Source of the DNA: an uncultured Myxococcales bacterium
GTDB lineage: Bacteria; Myxococcota; Myxococcia; Myxococcales; Myxococcaceae
Length of the DNA stretch: 64,000 nt
Direction of reading: 5' to 3'
Assembly (NCBI GenBank): GCA_937980205.1
Contig: CALJKW010000055.1
Location: forward strand, 248,001 to 312,000
The position numbers and the translations under genes are program-made. Below the pieces are notes generated by a model that worked only from the letters and a program-made list of their open reading frames with translations, was not told where the DNA came from and did not search any database. Positions 30,815 to 40,084 of this stretch are shown here, piece after piece; position 1 is the first letter of the stretch, and the number at the start of each line of letters is the position of its first letter.

Positions 30815-30885
30815 TCCGCGCGGAGCGAATCGAACGCCCGTCTCTCGGTAATCGGCCGAGGGTCCTTCCACTGGACGACGCGCAG
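30815..30885 (-). tRNA. tRNA-Ile-like (GAT) with C33, divergent array member, no CCA
   Basis: Minus strand. Acceptor CTGCGCG/CGCGCGG with discriminator A (C1-G72, T2-G71); D-arm GTCC/GGAC with a 7-base loop containing GG; anticodon stem CTCGG/CCGAG with loop CCGATTA, giving GAT at 34-36 but C at 33 and T at 37; four-base variable loop; T-arm GGGCG/CGCTC with loop TTCGATT. No encoded CCA (next bases AGA). It is the promoter-proximal gene of the array. Amino-acid identity is less sure than for the others. Confidence 0.7.
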
Positions 30886-30889
30886 GAGT

Positions 30890-30902
30890 CCCCCGACGGG
30901 GG
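30890..30902. other. Short GC hairpin just upstream of the tRNA array
   Basis: CCCCC-GAC-GGGGG, a five-pair stem. On the plus strand it is followed by CCTTTCATT, a weak terminator tail, and could stop read-through into ilvE. On the minus strand it would sit in the leader before the first tRNA. Either role is possible. Confidence 0.3.
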
Positions 30903-30939
30903 CCTTTCATTGAGCCTGACGGAAGGCTAAACGCGCCGC

Positions 30940-32004
30940 ATGCCGTCACTCCGCACCACGCGCACGACTTCGCCGAAGACCAAGCCCGATCCGTCCAAGC
31001 TCGGCTTCGGGAAGTACTTCTCAGATCACATGATCACCATGGAGTGGATCGCCGAGCGCGGCGGCTGGCAGGAGCCGCAGCTTCTGCCGTACGGCCCGCT
31101 GCAGCTCGATCCCGCCGCCGGAGTTCTCCACTACGGCCAGGCCTCGTTCGAGGGACTCAAGGCCTTCCGCGGCATCGACGACAAGGTCCGCCTCTTCCGC
31201 GCCGACGCCAACGCGCGGCGCATGGCCAACGGAGCCCCGCGGCTCTGCATGCCGCCGCCCGAGCCCAAGCAGGCCGAAGAGCTCTTCCACGCGCTCGTCG
31301 CGATGGACCGCGACTGGGTGCCCTCTCCTGCCGGTACCGCGCTGTATCTGCGCCCCACCCTCATCGCCACCGAGGGCTTCCTGGGCGTGCGGCCGTCGCA
31401 GAAGTACCTGTTCTACGTCTTCGCCTCGCCGGTCGGCTCGTACTACGCGGGCGTCGGCCTCGAGCCGGTGAAGATCAAGGTCGAGCTGAAGATGACCCGC
31501 GCCGCGCCCGGGGGCATCGGCGCCGCGAAGGCCGCCGCGAACTACGCCGCGAGCCTCTACTCGGCGCACGAGGCGAAGAAGCAGGGCTACAGCCAGGTGC
31601 TGTGGATGGACGCGAAGGATCACGCGTTCGTCGAAGAGGTCGGCACCATGAACCTCTTCGCGGTCATCGGCGACGAGCTCGTCACCCCGCCGCTCTCCGA
31701 CTCGATCCTGGCCGGCGTCACGCGCGACAGCCTCATGGTGCTCGCGCGCGCGAAGGGCATGAAGGTCATCGAGCGCCCGATCGCCCGCGGCGAGCTCGAG
31801 TCCGGCAAGGCGAAGGAGGTGTTCGGCAGCGGCACCGCCGCCGTCGTCTCTCCCGTCGGCGAGCTCAACTTCGACGGCAAGCGCGTCGTCATCAACGACG
31901 GCGTGCCGGGCCCCGTGGCGAAGTCGCTCTACGAAGAGCTCACCTCCATTCAGCGCGGCGTGAAGCCCGACGTGCACGGCTGGCTGAAGGAAGTGAAGGC
32001 CTGA
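30940..32004 (+). CDS. ilvE: Branched-chain amino acid aminotransferase
   Basis: 354 residues, ATG at 30940, preceded by GCTAAACG and no Shine-Dalgarno. It is a fold-type IV PLP enzyme: Lys197 in 'GGIGAAKAAANYAASLYSAH' binds PLP, and 'AFVEEVGTMNLFAVIGDELV', 'TRDSLMVLARAKGMKVIERP' and 'EVFGSGTAAVVSPVGEL' match the branched-chain group. The length and the N-terminal 'FGKYFSDHMITMEW' match the BCAT2/IlvE2 type. It transfers amino groups between leucine, isoleucine or valine and 2-oxoglutarate. It is a stand-alone gene, divergent from the tRNA array and convergent with the antiporter gene. Confidence 0.94.
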   Translation: MPSLRTTRTTSPKTKPDPSKLGFGKYFSDHMITMEWIAERGGWQEPQLLPYGPLQLDPAAGVLHYGQASFEGLKAFRGIDDKVRLFRADANARRMANGAPRLCMPPPEPKQAEELFHALVAMDRDWVPSPAGTALYLRPTLIATEGFLGVRPSQKYLFYVFASPVGSYYAGVGLEPVKIKVELKMTRAAPGGIGAAKAAANYAASLYSAHEAKKQGYSQVLWMDAKDHAFVEEVGTMNLFAVIGDELVTPPLSDSILAGVTRDSLMVLARAKGMKVIERPIARGELESGKAKEVFGSGTAAVVSPVGELNFDGKRVVINDGVPGPVAKSLYEELTSIQRGVKPDVHGWLKEVKA

Positions 32005-32028
32005 GACTCCGAGGCCGCCTCCGTTGAC

Positions 32029-32053
32029 GCAGGAGCGGATGCCGCACTCCTGC
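32029..32053. terminator. Hairpin between convergent ilvE and antiporter genes
   Basis: GCAGGAG and CTCCTGC (32029-32035 and 32047-32053) pair, with an inner CGG/CCG. It occupies the 51-base gap between two convergent genes, where a bidirectional terminator is expected, but no T-run follows on either strand. Confidence 0.4.
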
Positions 32054-32055
32054 GC

Positions 32056-34050
<1,995 letters not shown>

Positions 34051-34095
34051 CGGCTGAGGAGTTTAGTTCAGCCGTGCGCTACCTTGCGCGGCCCG

Positions 34096-35100
34096 ATGAA
34101 AGCCGTCGGCCTCTACCGGTACCTGCCCATCAGCGACCCCGAGTCGCTCCTCGACGTCGAGGTCCCCAAGCCCGCTGCCCCGAAGGGCCGCGACCTGCTC
34201 GTCGCGGTCAAGGCCATCTCGGTGAACCCCGTCGACACCAAGCGCCGCGCCCCGAAGCCCGACGTCGAGAAGGAGCCCCGCATCCTGGGCTGGGACGCCA
34301 GCGGAGTCGTCGAGGCCGTCGGTGACGGCTGCACGCTCTTCAAGCCGGGCGACGAGGTCTTCTACGCCGGGTCGATCGCCCGGCCCGGCACCAACTGCGA
34401 GCTCCACCTCGTCGACGAGCGCATCGTCGGCCACAAGCCGAGGTCGCTCTCGTTCGCTTCCGCCGCCGCGTTGCCGCTGACCTCGCTCACCGCGTGGGAG
34501 CTGATGTTCGATCGCATGCGCATCTCCGCCGACCGGCTCGCGGACCCCGGCTCGCTGCTCGTCATCGGAGGCGCCGGCGGCGTCGGCTCCATCGCCATCC
34601 AGCTCGCGCGGCGGCTGACCTCGCTGCACGTGATCGCCACGGCCTCGCGCCCCCAGACGTCCGACTGGGTGAAGCAGCTCGGCGCGCACCAGGTGATCGA
34701 CCACTCGAAGAGCCTCGCGGCGCAGGCGAAGAACGTCCGCTACGTGCTCGCGCTCACGCAGACCGACCAGCACTTCACCGACATCGTCGAGCTCATGGCG
34801 CCCGAGGGCGCGCTCGGCGTCATCGACGACCCGAAGACGGCGCTCGACATCAAGCTCCTCAAGCGCAAGAGCCTCGCGCTGCACTGGGAGTTCATGTTCA
34901 CCCGCGCCGTCTTCGAGACCCCCTCGATGATCCGCCAGCACCAGATCCTCGAACAGGTCTCCCGCCTCGTCGACGACGGCGTGCTGCGCTCGACGATGAC
35001 CGAGGACCTCGGCCGCATCGACGCCGCGAACCTGAAGAAGGCGCACGCGCTGCTCGAGAGCGGGCGAGCGCGTGGGAAGATCGTGCTCAGCGGCTTCTAA
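34096..35100 (+). CDS. Zinc-independent alcohol dehydrogenase/quinone oxidoreductase (MDR family)
   Basis: 334 residues. The N-terminal GroES-like domain has 'LLVAVKAISVNPVDTKRR' and 'LGWDASGVVEAVGDGCTLFK', followed by a Rossmann domain with 'SLLVIGGAGGVGSIAIQLAR'. The catalytic and structural zinc ligands of classical ADHs are absent, placing it with the ZADH/quinone-oxidoreductase group that reduces quinones or enones with NADPH. It starts ten bases after TACCTT (34080-34085) with no Shine-Dalgarno. It ends at the REP doublet, convergent with an SDR gene. Confidence 0.88.
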   Translation: MKAVGLYRYLPISDPESLLDVEVPKPAAPKGRDLLVAVKAISVNPVDTKRRAPKPDVEKEPRILGWDASGVVEAVGDGCTLFKPGDEVFYAGSIARPGTNCELHLVDERIVGHKPRSLSFASAAALPLTSLTAWELMFDRMRISADRLADPGSLLVIGGAGGVGSIAIQLARRLTSLHVIATASRPQTSDWVKQLGAHQVIDHSKSLAAQAKNVRYVLALTQTDQHFTDIVELMAPEGALGVIDDPKTALDIKLLKRKSLALHWEFMFTRAVFETPSMIRQHQILEQVSRLVDDGVLRSTMTEDLGRIDAANLKKAHALLESGRARGKIVLSGF

Positions 35101-35142
35101 GGGGCTCGACCCAACCGCTCGTGCACGCTCGTTCGCAGCTCC

Positions 35143-35256
35143 GTTCGCCCTGAGCGGAGCAGCCCGAAGGGCTGCGGAGTCGAAGGGGGCCCGAAGCCGA
35201 CGCGTGGCCCGCTTCGACTCCGGCGCCTGCGGCGCCTCCGCTCAGCGTGAACGGCG
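35143..35256. repeat. Inverted pair of palindromic repeat units (units 2 and 3)
   Basis: Unit 2 (35143-35187) runs from GTTCGCCCTGAGCGGAG through the hairpin CAGCCC-GAA-GGGCTG to CGGAGTCGAAGGG. Unit 3 (35211-35256) is the same consensus inverted: GCTTCGACTCC, hairpin GGCGCC-TGC-GGCGCC, then TCCGCTCAGCGTGAACGG. The two lie head to head between convergent genes, as in REP doublets, and together could form a large cruciform or terminate transcription from both sides. Confidence 0.75.
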
Positions 35257-35273
35257 CGGGGACCAGGCCCTCA

Positions 35274-36140
35274 TCACCCCGGCGACAGCGTGCCGCGCCC
35301 CTCGTGCTGGTGCTCGAGGTCGACGGTGCCTTCGGGCTCTTCCTTCGCCTCGTCCTTCGCCATCAGCCCCATGAGGCCGCTGCTCGCGGTCGCGCCGCCG
35401 TCCACCGCGTAGACCGCGCCCGTGACGAACGACGCGAGCTCGGAGGCGAGGAAGAGGCACACGTTCGCGACCTCCTCGGGCGTCCCGCGGCGGCCCATCG
35501 GCACGTGCTCGACGGCCATCAGCGCCGTCAGGGTGCTCATCGAGCCCTTCGACGGCCGCGTCATCTCGGTGTCGATCGGGCCGGGGGCGACGACGTTCAC
35601 GCGAACTCCGTACCGGGCCTGCTCCGCGGCGAGCGCGCGAGAGAACGCGTGGATCCACCCCTTCGTCGCGCTGTAGCTGACGAACTTCGCCTGCCCCAGC
35701 AGCGCCGACTCGGATCCCATCGTGATGATGCAGCCCTTGTTCTTCTGCAGCTCCTTCAGCGCCGCGCGCACCGGCAGGTAGACGCCGCCGATGTTGCTGT
35801 GCAGCAGCTCTTCGTACCGCTCGAGCGGGAAGTCGGTGAGCTCGGCCTCCTCGGGGAAGACGGCCGCGTTGCACACGAGCACGTCGAGCTTTCCGTACTC
35901 CGCGAGCGCGGTCTGCACGCAGCCGTTGGCGCCCTCGCCGGTGCCGCAGTCGGCGATGCACGCCACCGCGTCTCCGCCGGCCTGAACGATCTCGGCGACG
36001 ACCTCCTCGACGGGATCTCCGGGAAGGCCGTTCACCACCACCTTCGCGCCGTGCCGCGCGAAGACCTTGCAGATCGCCTCGCCGATGCCGGTGGCACCCC
36101 CCGTGACGATCGCGACCTTGTCCGAGAGCATCGTGTTCAT
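35274..36140 (-). CDS. Short-chain dehydrogenase/reductase
   Basis: 288 residues from the ATG at 36140, preferred over 36161 because GAGGG lies eight bases upstream. It is a classical SDR: cofactor loop 'VAIVTGGATGIGEAI', 'LDVLVCNAAVF' (NNAG-like), the active-site serine in 'CIITMGSESALLG', 'YSATKGWIHAFSRALAAE' (Y-x3-K) and 'RVNVVAPGPIDTEMTRP'. The residue after the second strand does not clearly fix NAD or NADP. The substrate is unknown. A charged C-terminal extension (from ~residue 255) is not part of the fold. It is convergent with the oxidoreductase gene across the repeat doublet. Confidence 0.9.
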   Translation of the reverse strand: MNTMLSDKVAIVTGGATGIGEAICKVFARHGAKVVVNGLPGDPVEEVVAEIVQAGGDAVACIADCGTGEGANGCVQTALAEYGKLDVLVCNAAVFPEEAELTDFPLERYEELLHSNIGGVYLPVRAALKELQKNKGCIITMGSESALLGQAKFVSYSATKGWIHAFSRALAAEQARYGVRVNVVAPGPIDTEMTRPSKGSMSTLTALMAVEHVPMGRRGTPEEVANVCLFLASELASFVTGAVYAVDGGATASSGLMGLMAKDEAKEEPEGTVDLEHQHEGRGTLSPG

Positions 36141-36176
36141 GACGATGCCCTCGAGCTGCATCAGCCGTTCCGGCGG

Positions 36177-36458
36177 CTACTTCTCGAAGTCGTAGATGCT
36201 GCGGCCGTGGTTGTACGTGACTGCGCCGCCGGTCAGGTCGCCGTTGAGGCGGTTCTGCGCCACGGGCTTCGCGACGGGCACCGCGTCCCACTGCGTCGAC
36301 GCGAGCACGGTCATCAGGTGCGTCTTGTCGACCTTGAGCTCTTTCGCGGCCTGCTCCAACTCCGTCGGAGTCAGATCCGACGGCGTCTTGGTCATCTTCT
36401 TGGACGCCATCCACTTCGTGATGTCGCTTCGCGAGACCTTGAGCACGGGCGGAACCAC
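36177..36458 (-). CDS. Small hypothetical protein, 93 aa
   Basis: 93 residues from a GTG at 36458, supported by GGGGAGG five bases upstream. 'KVSRSDITKWMASKKMTKTP', then 'DLTPTELEQAAKELKVDKTH' and 'GAVTYNHGRSIYDFEK'. It is basic and soluble with a probable helix-turn-helix-like N-terminal part; no known motif is recognised. It lies one base after the endonuclease V gene and 36 bases before the SDR gene on the same strand, so the three could form an operon. Confidence 0.6.
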   Translation of the reverse strand: MVPPVLKVSRSDITKWMASKKMTKTPSDLTPTELEQAAKELKVDKTHLMTVLASTQWDAVPVAKPVAQNRLNGDLTGGAVTYNHGRSIYDFEK

Positions 36459-36459
36459 T

Positions 36460-36939
36460 CTACCCTCCCCGGCAGAGACGATCGACTCGCTTGAGGTGCT
36501 CCGGGAGGCGGTACGGCCCCCACATGGCGCGGACCCCGGAGGCCGCCCGCTCGGCGTCGAGTCCCGCCGCGGTGACGTACAGCGGTCGCACCGCGTTTCC
36601 GCGCCGTACCGCGACGCCCGGCGCTCCTGCGAAGCGCGTCTTCGCCACGCCCACCACCGGCTTGCCGAGCGCCTCGTGCACGTGCGCGCCGAGGCCCTTG
36701 CGGTCCGCGCCCAGCCACACGTAGCCGTCGACGACGACCACCTCGAAGGCCTGGCCCTCGAGCACGGCCAGCACCGGCGGCAGCTCGCGCTCGAAGAAGT
36801 GCCCCGGCCGGTACGCCGCGACGCCCGGCACGCGCACCACGCGCTCCCAGGCGACCGACGGCTCCGCCCAGTCGCGAAACGCCACCGCGGCCGCAACCGC
36901 AACGTCGTCCCGGTAGTGCACGTCGACCGCGGCAATCAT
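36460..36939 (-). CDS. nfi: Endonuclease V-type deoxyinosine endonuclease, short form
   Basis: 159 residues. The first catalytic aspartate is at the very start ('IAAVDVHYRDD', family D-x-x-Y). 'GVAAYRPGHFFERELPPVL' matches the family's 'PGxxxFRExP' segment with the second acidic residue, and 'FEVVVVDGYVWLG' and 'LGKPVVGVAKTRF' give the third aspartate and the conserved V-G-V-A-K. Endonuclease V nicks DNA or RNA 3' of deaminated adenine. Typical bacterial members have about 220 residues; the reduction is at both ends, while the catalytic core remains. The call is probable, and whether it is active is uncertain. Confidence 0.75.
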   Translation of the reverse strand: MIAAVDVHYRDDVAVAAAVAFRDWAEPSVAWERVVRVPGVAAYRPGHFFERELPPVLAVLEGQAFEVVVVDGYVWLGADRKGLGAHVHEALGKPVVGVAKTRFAGAPGVAVRRGNAVRPLYVTAAGLDAERAASGVRAMWGPYRLPEHLKRVDRLCRGG

Positions 36940-37025
36940 GCGTGTCAGCCCCTCTTACGCGACGCGGCACCTGCGGAAATCCTGAAGGGCCCCGCGGGGC
37001 ATGTTTGTTGTACCGGCATCGAGGG

Positions 37026-38321
37026 GTGAACCTCGGCCGCAGAGAGCTGATCGCCGGGGCGATGTCCCTCATCGCTTGCCGCTGGCTCGGCGAGCTCGAG
37101 CCGGGCAGAGAGCCTCCCGCGCTGGGTGGCAACACGTACGAGGGGCCTGCCACCGACCTCTGGTTCTGGCACGGCTTCACCGGCGGCGACGGCCCCGTGA
37201 TGCGCGAGCTGGTCGACGCCTTCAACCGCGAGCACCCGCGAATCCGCGTGCGCATGAACGCGGTCCGCTGGGGCGACCTCTACCGGAAGACGCCGGTCGC
37301 CGCCTCGGTCGGCCGCGGCCCCGACGTCGGCGTCATGCAGCAGCACCAGCTCGCCGCCAACGCCGCGCGCGGAGTCATCGTCCCCCTCGACGGCCTCCTG
37401 CGCGAGCTCGCGCTCGGCCCACCCGACATTCTGCCCGCGGTCTGGGACGGCGCGCTGTACGCCGGCAAGCGCTACGGGCTGCCGCTCGATGTCCACCCGC
37501 TCGCGATGTACTTCAACGCGCGCGCGTTCGAGCGCGCGGGCATCTTCCGGCCGCCGTCGAACGCCGACGAGCTCGCCGACGCGCTCGCGCGCCTGAAGTC
37601 GTCCGGCTTCGAGAAGCCGTTCTGGATGCCAGCGCTCTGGCCCGGTCACCTCATGTTCGAGTCGCTGCTCTGGCAGTTCGGCGGAGAGCCCTTCGGCCAC
37701 GACGGCCGCCAGGCCACGTTCGCCACCGACGCCGGCCAGCGCGCGATCGAGTGGATGCGCGGCATCGTGCGCGAAGGCTACAGCCCGCCCTCCGTCGCGA
37801 TGGACGCGCAGTGGAACGCGTTCGGCAACGGCAGCAGCGCGATCACCTGGGACGGCATCTGGATGATGAACGACGTGCGCGACGTGCCGGGAGGCGCGCG
37901 CATCGCGCCGCTGCCGCGCATCGGCCCTGAAGGCGGCGTCTGGGCGAACGCCCACCACCTCGTGCTCTTCGGAAGCCCGAAGCCCGACCCGCGCCGCGTG
38001 CAGGCGAGCCTCGTCTTCATCGGCTGGCTCTCGCAGCGCTCGCTCGCCTGGGCGAAGGCGGGCCAGATCCCCGCGCGCACCTCGGTGCGCGAGAGCCCCG
38101 AGTTCGCGGCGCTCGACGCCCAGTCGACCGTCGCGCGCCAGCTGCCCGACGTGCGCCTCTTGCCCAACCTGCCGGGCCTCGGAGAGCTGCAGGACGACGC
38201 GCTGCCCTTCGCCGTCGACAGCGCGATGCGCGCGAGAGAGCCGATGCGCGCCCTCGAGCACGCGCAGCGCCTCGCCAACGACGCGATCGCCGCCCTCGAG
38301 CGCCAGTTCGGGAGGGCCTGA
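37026..38321 (+). CDS. ABC transporter sugar-type substrate-binding protein
   Basis: 431 residues from a GTG at 37026, giving 'NLGRRELIAGAMSLIACRW', a twin-arginine-like export signal with a possible lipobox Cys. The rest is an extracellular solute-binding family 1 (MalE/UgpB-type) protein: 'LVDAFNREHPRIRVRMNAVR', 'GPDVGVMQQHQLAANAARGV', 'YGLPLDVHPLAMYFNARAFE' and 'SAITWDGIWMMNDVRDVPGG'. It delivers a sugar or sugar derivative to the two permeases encoded next. The four genes are within 15 bases of each other, a complete importer operon. A TTGTACC element lies shortly before the start. Confidence 0.88.
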   Translation: MNLGRRELIAGAMSLIACRWLGELEPGREPPALGGNTYEGPATDLWFWHGFTGGDGPVMRELVDAFNREHPRIRVRMNAVRWGDLYRKTPVAASVGRGPDVGVMQQHQLAANAARGVIVPLDGLLRELALGPPDILPAVWDGALYAGKRYGLPLDVHPLAMYFNARAFERAGIFRPPSNADELADALARLKSSGFEKPFWMPALWPGHLMFESLLWQFGGEPFGHDGRQATFATDAGQRAIEWMRGIVREGYSPPSVAMDAQWNAFGNGSSAITWDGIWMMNDVRDVPGGARIAPLPRIGPEGGVWANAHHLVLFGSPKPDPRRVQASLVFIGWLSQRSLAWAKAGQIPARTSVRESPEFAALDAQSTVARQLPDVRLLPNLPGLGELQDDALPFAVDSAMRAREPMRALEHAQRLANDAIAALERQFGRA

Positions 38322-38327
38322 GCAGCC

Positions 38328-39254
38328 ATGGCGACCACGACCGCCGGCAAGCACGCCCACCTCGTCGGCGAGCGGCGCCGCGTCCGCGGCCGCCGCAGGT
38401 GGAGCCCCGGCCCCTGGCTCTTCCTCGCCCCCTACCTCGTCCTCTTCGTCGCCTTCGTGCTCGCGCCCGCCATCTACGGCCTGTGGATGAGCCTGCACGA
38501 CTGGTCGTACCTCGGCGAGCACCGCTTCGCCGGCCTTGCGAACTACGCGCGCCTGTTCGATCGCGGCTCGGCGAGCGCGTGGGCCTTCTGGAAGAGCATG
38601 GGAGTCACCGCGACGTTCGTCGTGCTCTCGCTGCCGCTGATGCTCGTCGTGCCGCTGCTGCTCGCGCTCGCCCTCGACGCGAAGCTGCCGGGCCGCACCT
38701 TCTTCCGCGCGCTCTTCTTCGCGCCGTACACCCTCGGCGTCGCCGTCGTCGGCATCCTCTTCCGCTTCATGCTCGACCCCTCGCTCGGGCTCGTGAACAA
38801 GGTCCTCGGCGCCGACATCCCGTGGACCACCGAGCAGCCCTGGGTCTGGGTCTCCCTCGTCGGAGTCACCGTCTGGTGGACGCTCGGCTTCAACACCGTC
38901 ATCTACCTCGCCGGGCTTCAGGACATCCCCAAGGAGCTCTACGAGGCCGCGCGCCTCGACGGCGCCGGCCGGTGGTCGCAGCTCGTGCACGTCACGCTGC
39001 CGGGGCTCAAGCCCGTCATCGCGCTCGTCGGCACGCTCACGCTGCTCGCCTCGGCCAACATGTTCGGCCAGGCGTACCTCGTCACCGGCGGAGCTCCTGC
39101 GCACGGCACCCGCACCGCCGTCATGATCATCGCGCAGGAGGGCCTGGTGAACTTCCGGCTCGGCCAGGCCGCCGCGATGAGCTTCGTGCTCGCCGCCATC
39201 CTCGCCGTGCTCGGCCTCTCCGCGGCCCGCCTCACCCGCCAGGAGGCGCCCTGA
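38328..39254 (+). CDS. ABC transporter permease, MalF/UgpA type
   Basis: 308 residues. A basic N-terminal tail (~25 residues) is followed by six membrane segments ('PYLVLFVAFVLAPAIYGLWM', 'TWWTLGFNTVIYLAG'-like region, 'VIALVGTLTLLASANMFGQA'). The cytoplasmic EAA loop 'YEAARLDGAGRWSQLVHVTL' docks on the ATPase. It is the first of two permeases for the importer whose binding protein precedes it. The start codon ATG is six bases after the binding-protein stop. Confidence 0.9.
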   Translation: MATTTAGKHAHLVGERRRVRGRRRWSPGPWLFLAPYLVLFVAFVLAPAIYGLWMSLHDWSYLGEHRFAGLANYARLFDRGSASAWAFWKSMGVTATFVVLSLPLMLVVPLLLALALDAKLPGRTFFRALFFAPYTLGVAVVGILFRFMLDPSLGLVNKVLGADIPWTTEQPWVWVSLVGVTVWWTLGFNTVIYLAGLQDIPKELYEAARLDGAGRWSQLVHVTLPGLKPVIALVGTLTLLASANMFGQAYLVTGGAPAHGTRTAVMIIAQEGLVNFRLGQAAAMSFVLAAILAVLGLSAARLTRQEAP

Positions 39255-39255
39255 C

Positions 39256-40077
39256 GTGAAGCGCTCGACGCTGCTCTCGGTCGTGGGGTTGAGCGCCCTC
39301 GCCCTGCTCTTCGTCGCGCCGCTGGTGTGGATGCTCTCGACCTCGCTCAAGACCGACGCCGAGGCGATCTCGAGCACGCCCTCGTGGATCCCCGCGCAGC
39401 CGACGCTCGAGGGCTACACGTCGATCTTGCGCGCGCCGAATCAGCCCGTGCTGCGCTGGTTCTTGAACAGCCTCGCTGCCGCTGCCGCGCACGCGCTGCT
39501 CGTCGTCGCGACCTCCGCCCTCGCCGCGTTCGCGCTCGCGCGCCTCAAGCCTCGAGGCTCGAAGGTCATCACCGCGATCATCATCGGCACGCTGTTCATC
39601 CCGCCCATCACCTTCCTCGCTCCGCAGTTCGTCCTCGTCGGCAGGCTCGGCTGGGTCGACACGCTGTGGGGAGTCATCGTGCCCGGCGCTGCCTCGGCGT
39701 TCGGCGTCTTCTTCCTGCGGCAGTTCTTCCTGTCGCTGCCGAAGGAGCTGGAAGAGGCAGCGCGTCTCGACGGCGCCGGGCCGTGGCGCGTGTTCTGGCA
39801 CGTCGTGCTGCCGCTCTCGAAGCCCGCGCTCGCGACGCTCGCCCTGCTCGCCTTCCTCGGCAACTGGAACGACTACGTCTGGCCGCTGTACGTGCTCTTG
39901 AACCCCGAGCACCTCACGCTGCCCGCGGGCCTGTCGCAGCTGCAGAGCAGCTACACCACGCACTACCCGGCGATCATGGCGGGCGCCGTCATCGCGAGCG
40001 TGCCCGTGCTGCTCTTGTTCGTCCTGGCCCAGCGCCAGGTCATCGAGGGCGTCTCACGAACCGGGCTGAAGGGATGA
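39256..40077 (+). CDS. ABC transporter permease, MalG/UgpE type
   Basis: 273 residues from a GTG one base after the previous stop. It has six membrane segments and the EAA loop 'EEAARLDGAGPWRVFWHVVL'. The periplasmic segment 'TEAISSTPSWIPAQPTLEGY'-like region (A-E-A-I-S-S-T-P-S-W-I-P) is typical of the MalG/LacG group. It pairs with the preceding permease to form the channel of the sugar-type importer. Confidence 0.9.
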   Translation: MKRSTLLSVVGLSALALLFVAPLVWMLSTSLKTDAEAISSTPSWIPAQPTLEGYTSILRAPNQPVLRWFLNSLAAAAAHALLVVATSALAAFALARLKPRGSKVITAIIIGTLFIPPITFLAPQFVLVGRLGWVDTLWGVIVPGAASAFGVFFLRQFFLSLPKELEEAARLDGAGPWRVFWHVVLPLSKPALATLALLAFLGNWNDYVWPLYVLLNPEHLTLPAGLSQLQSSYTTHYPAIMAGAVIASVPVLLLFVLAQRQVIEGVSRTGLKG

Positions 40078-40084
40078 ACGAGCC

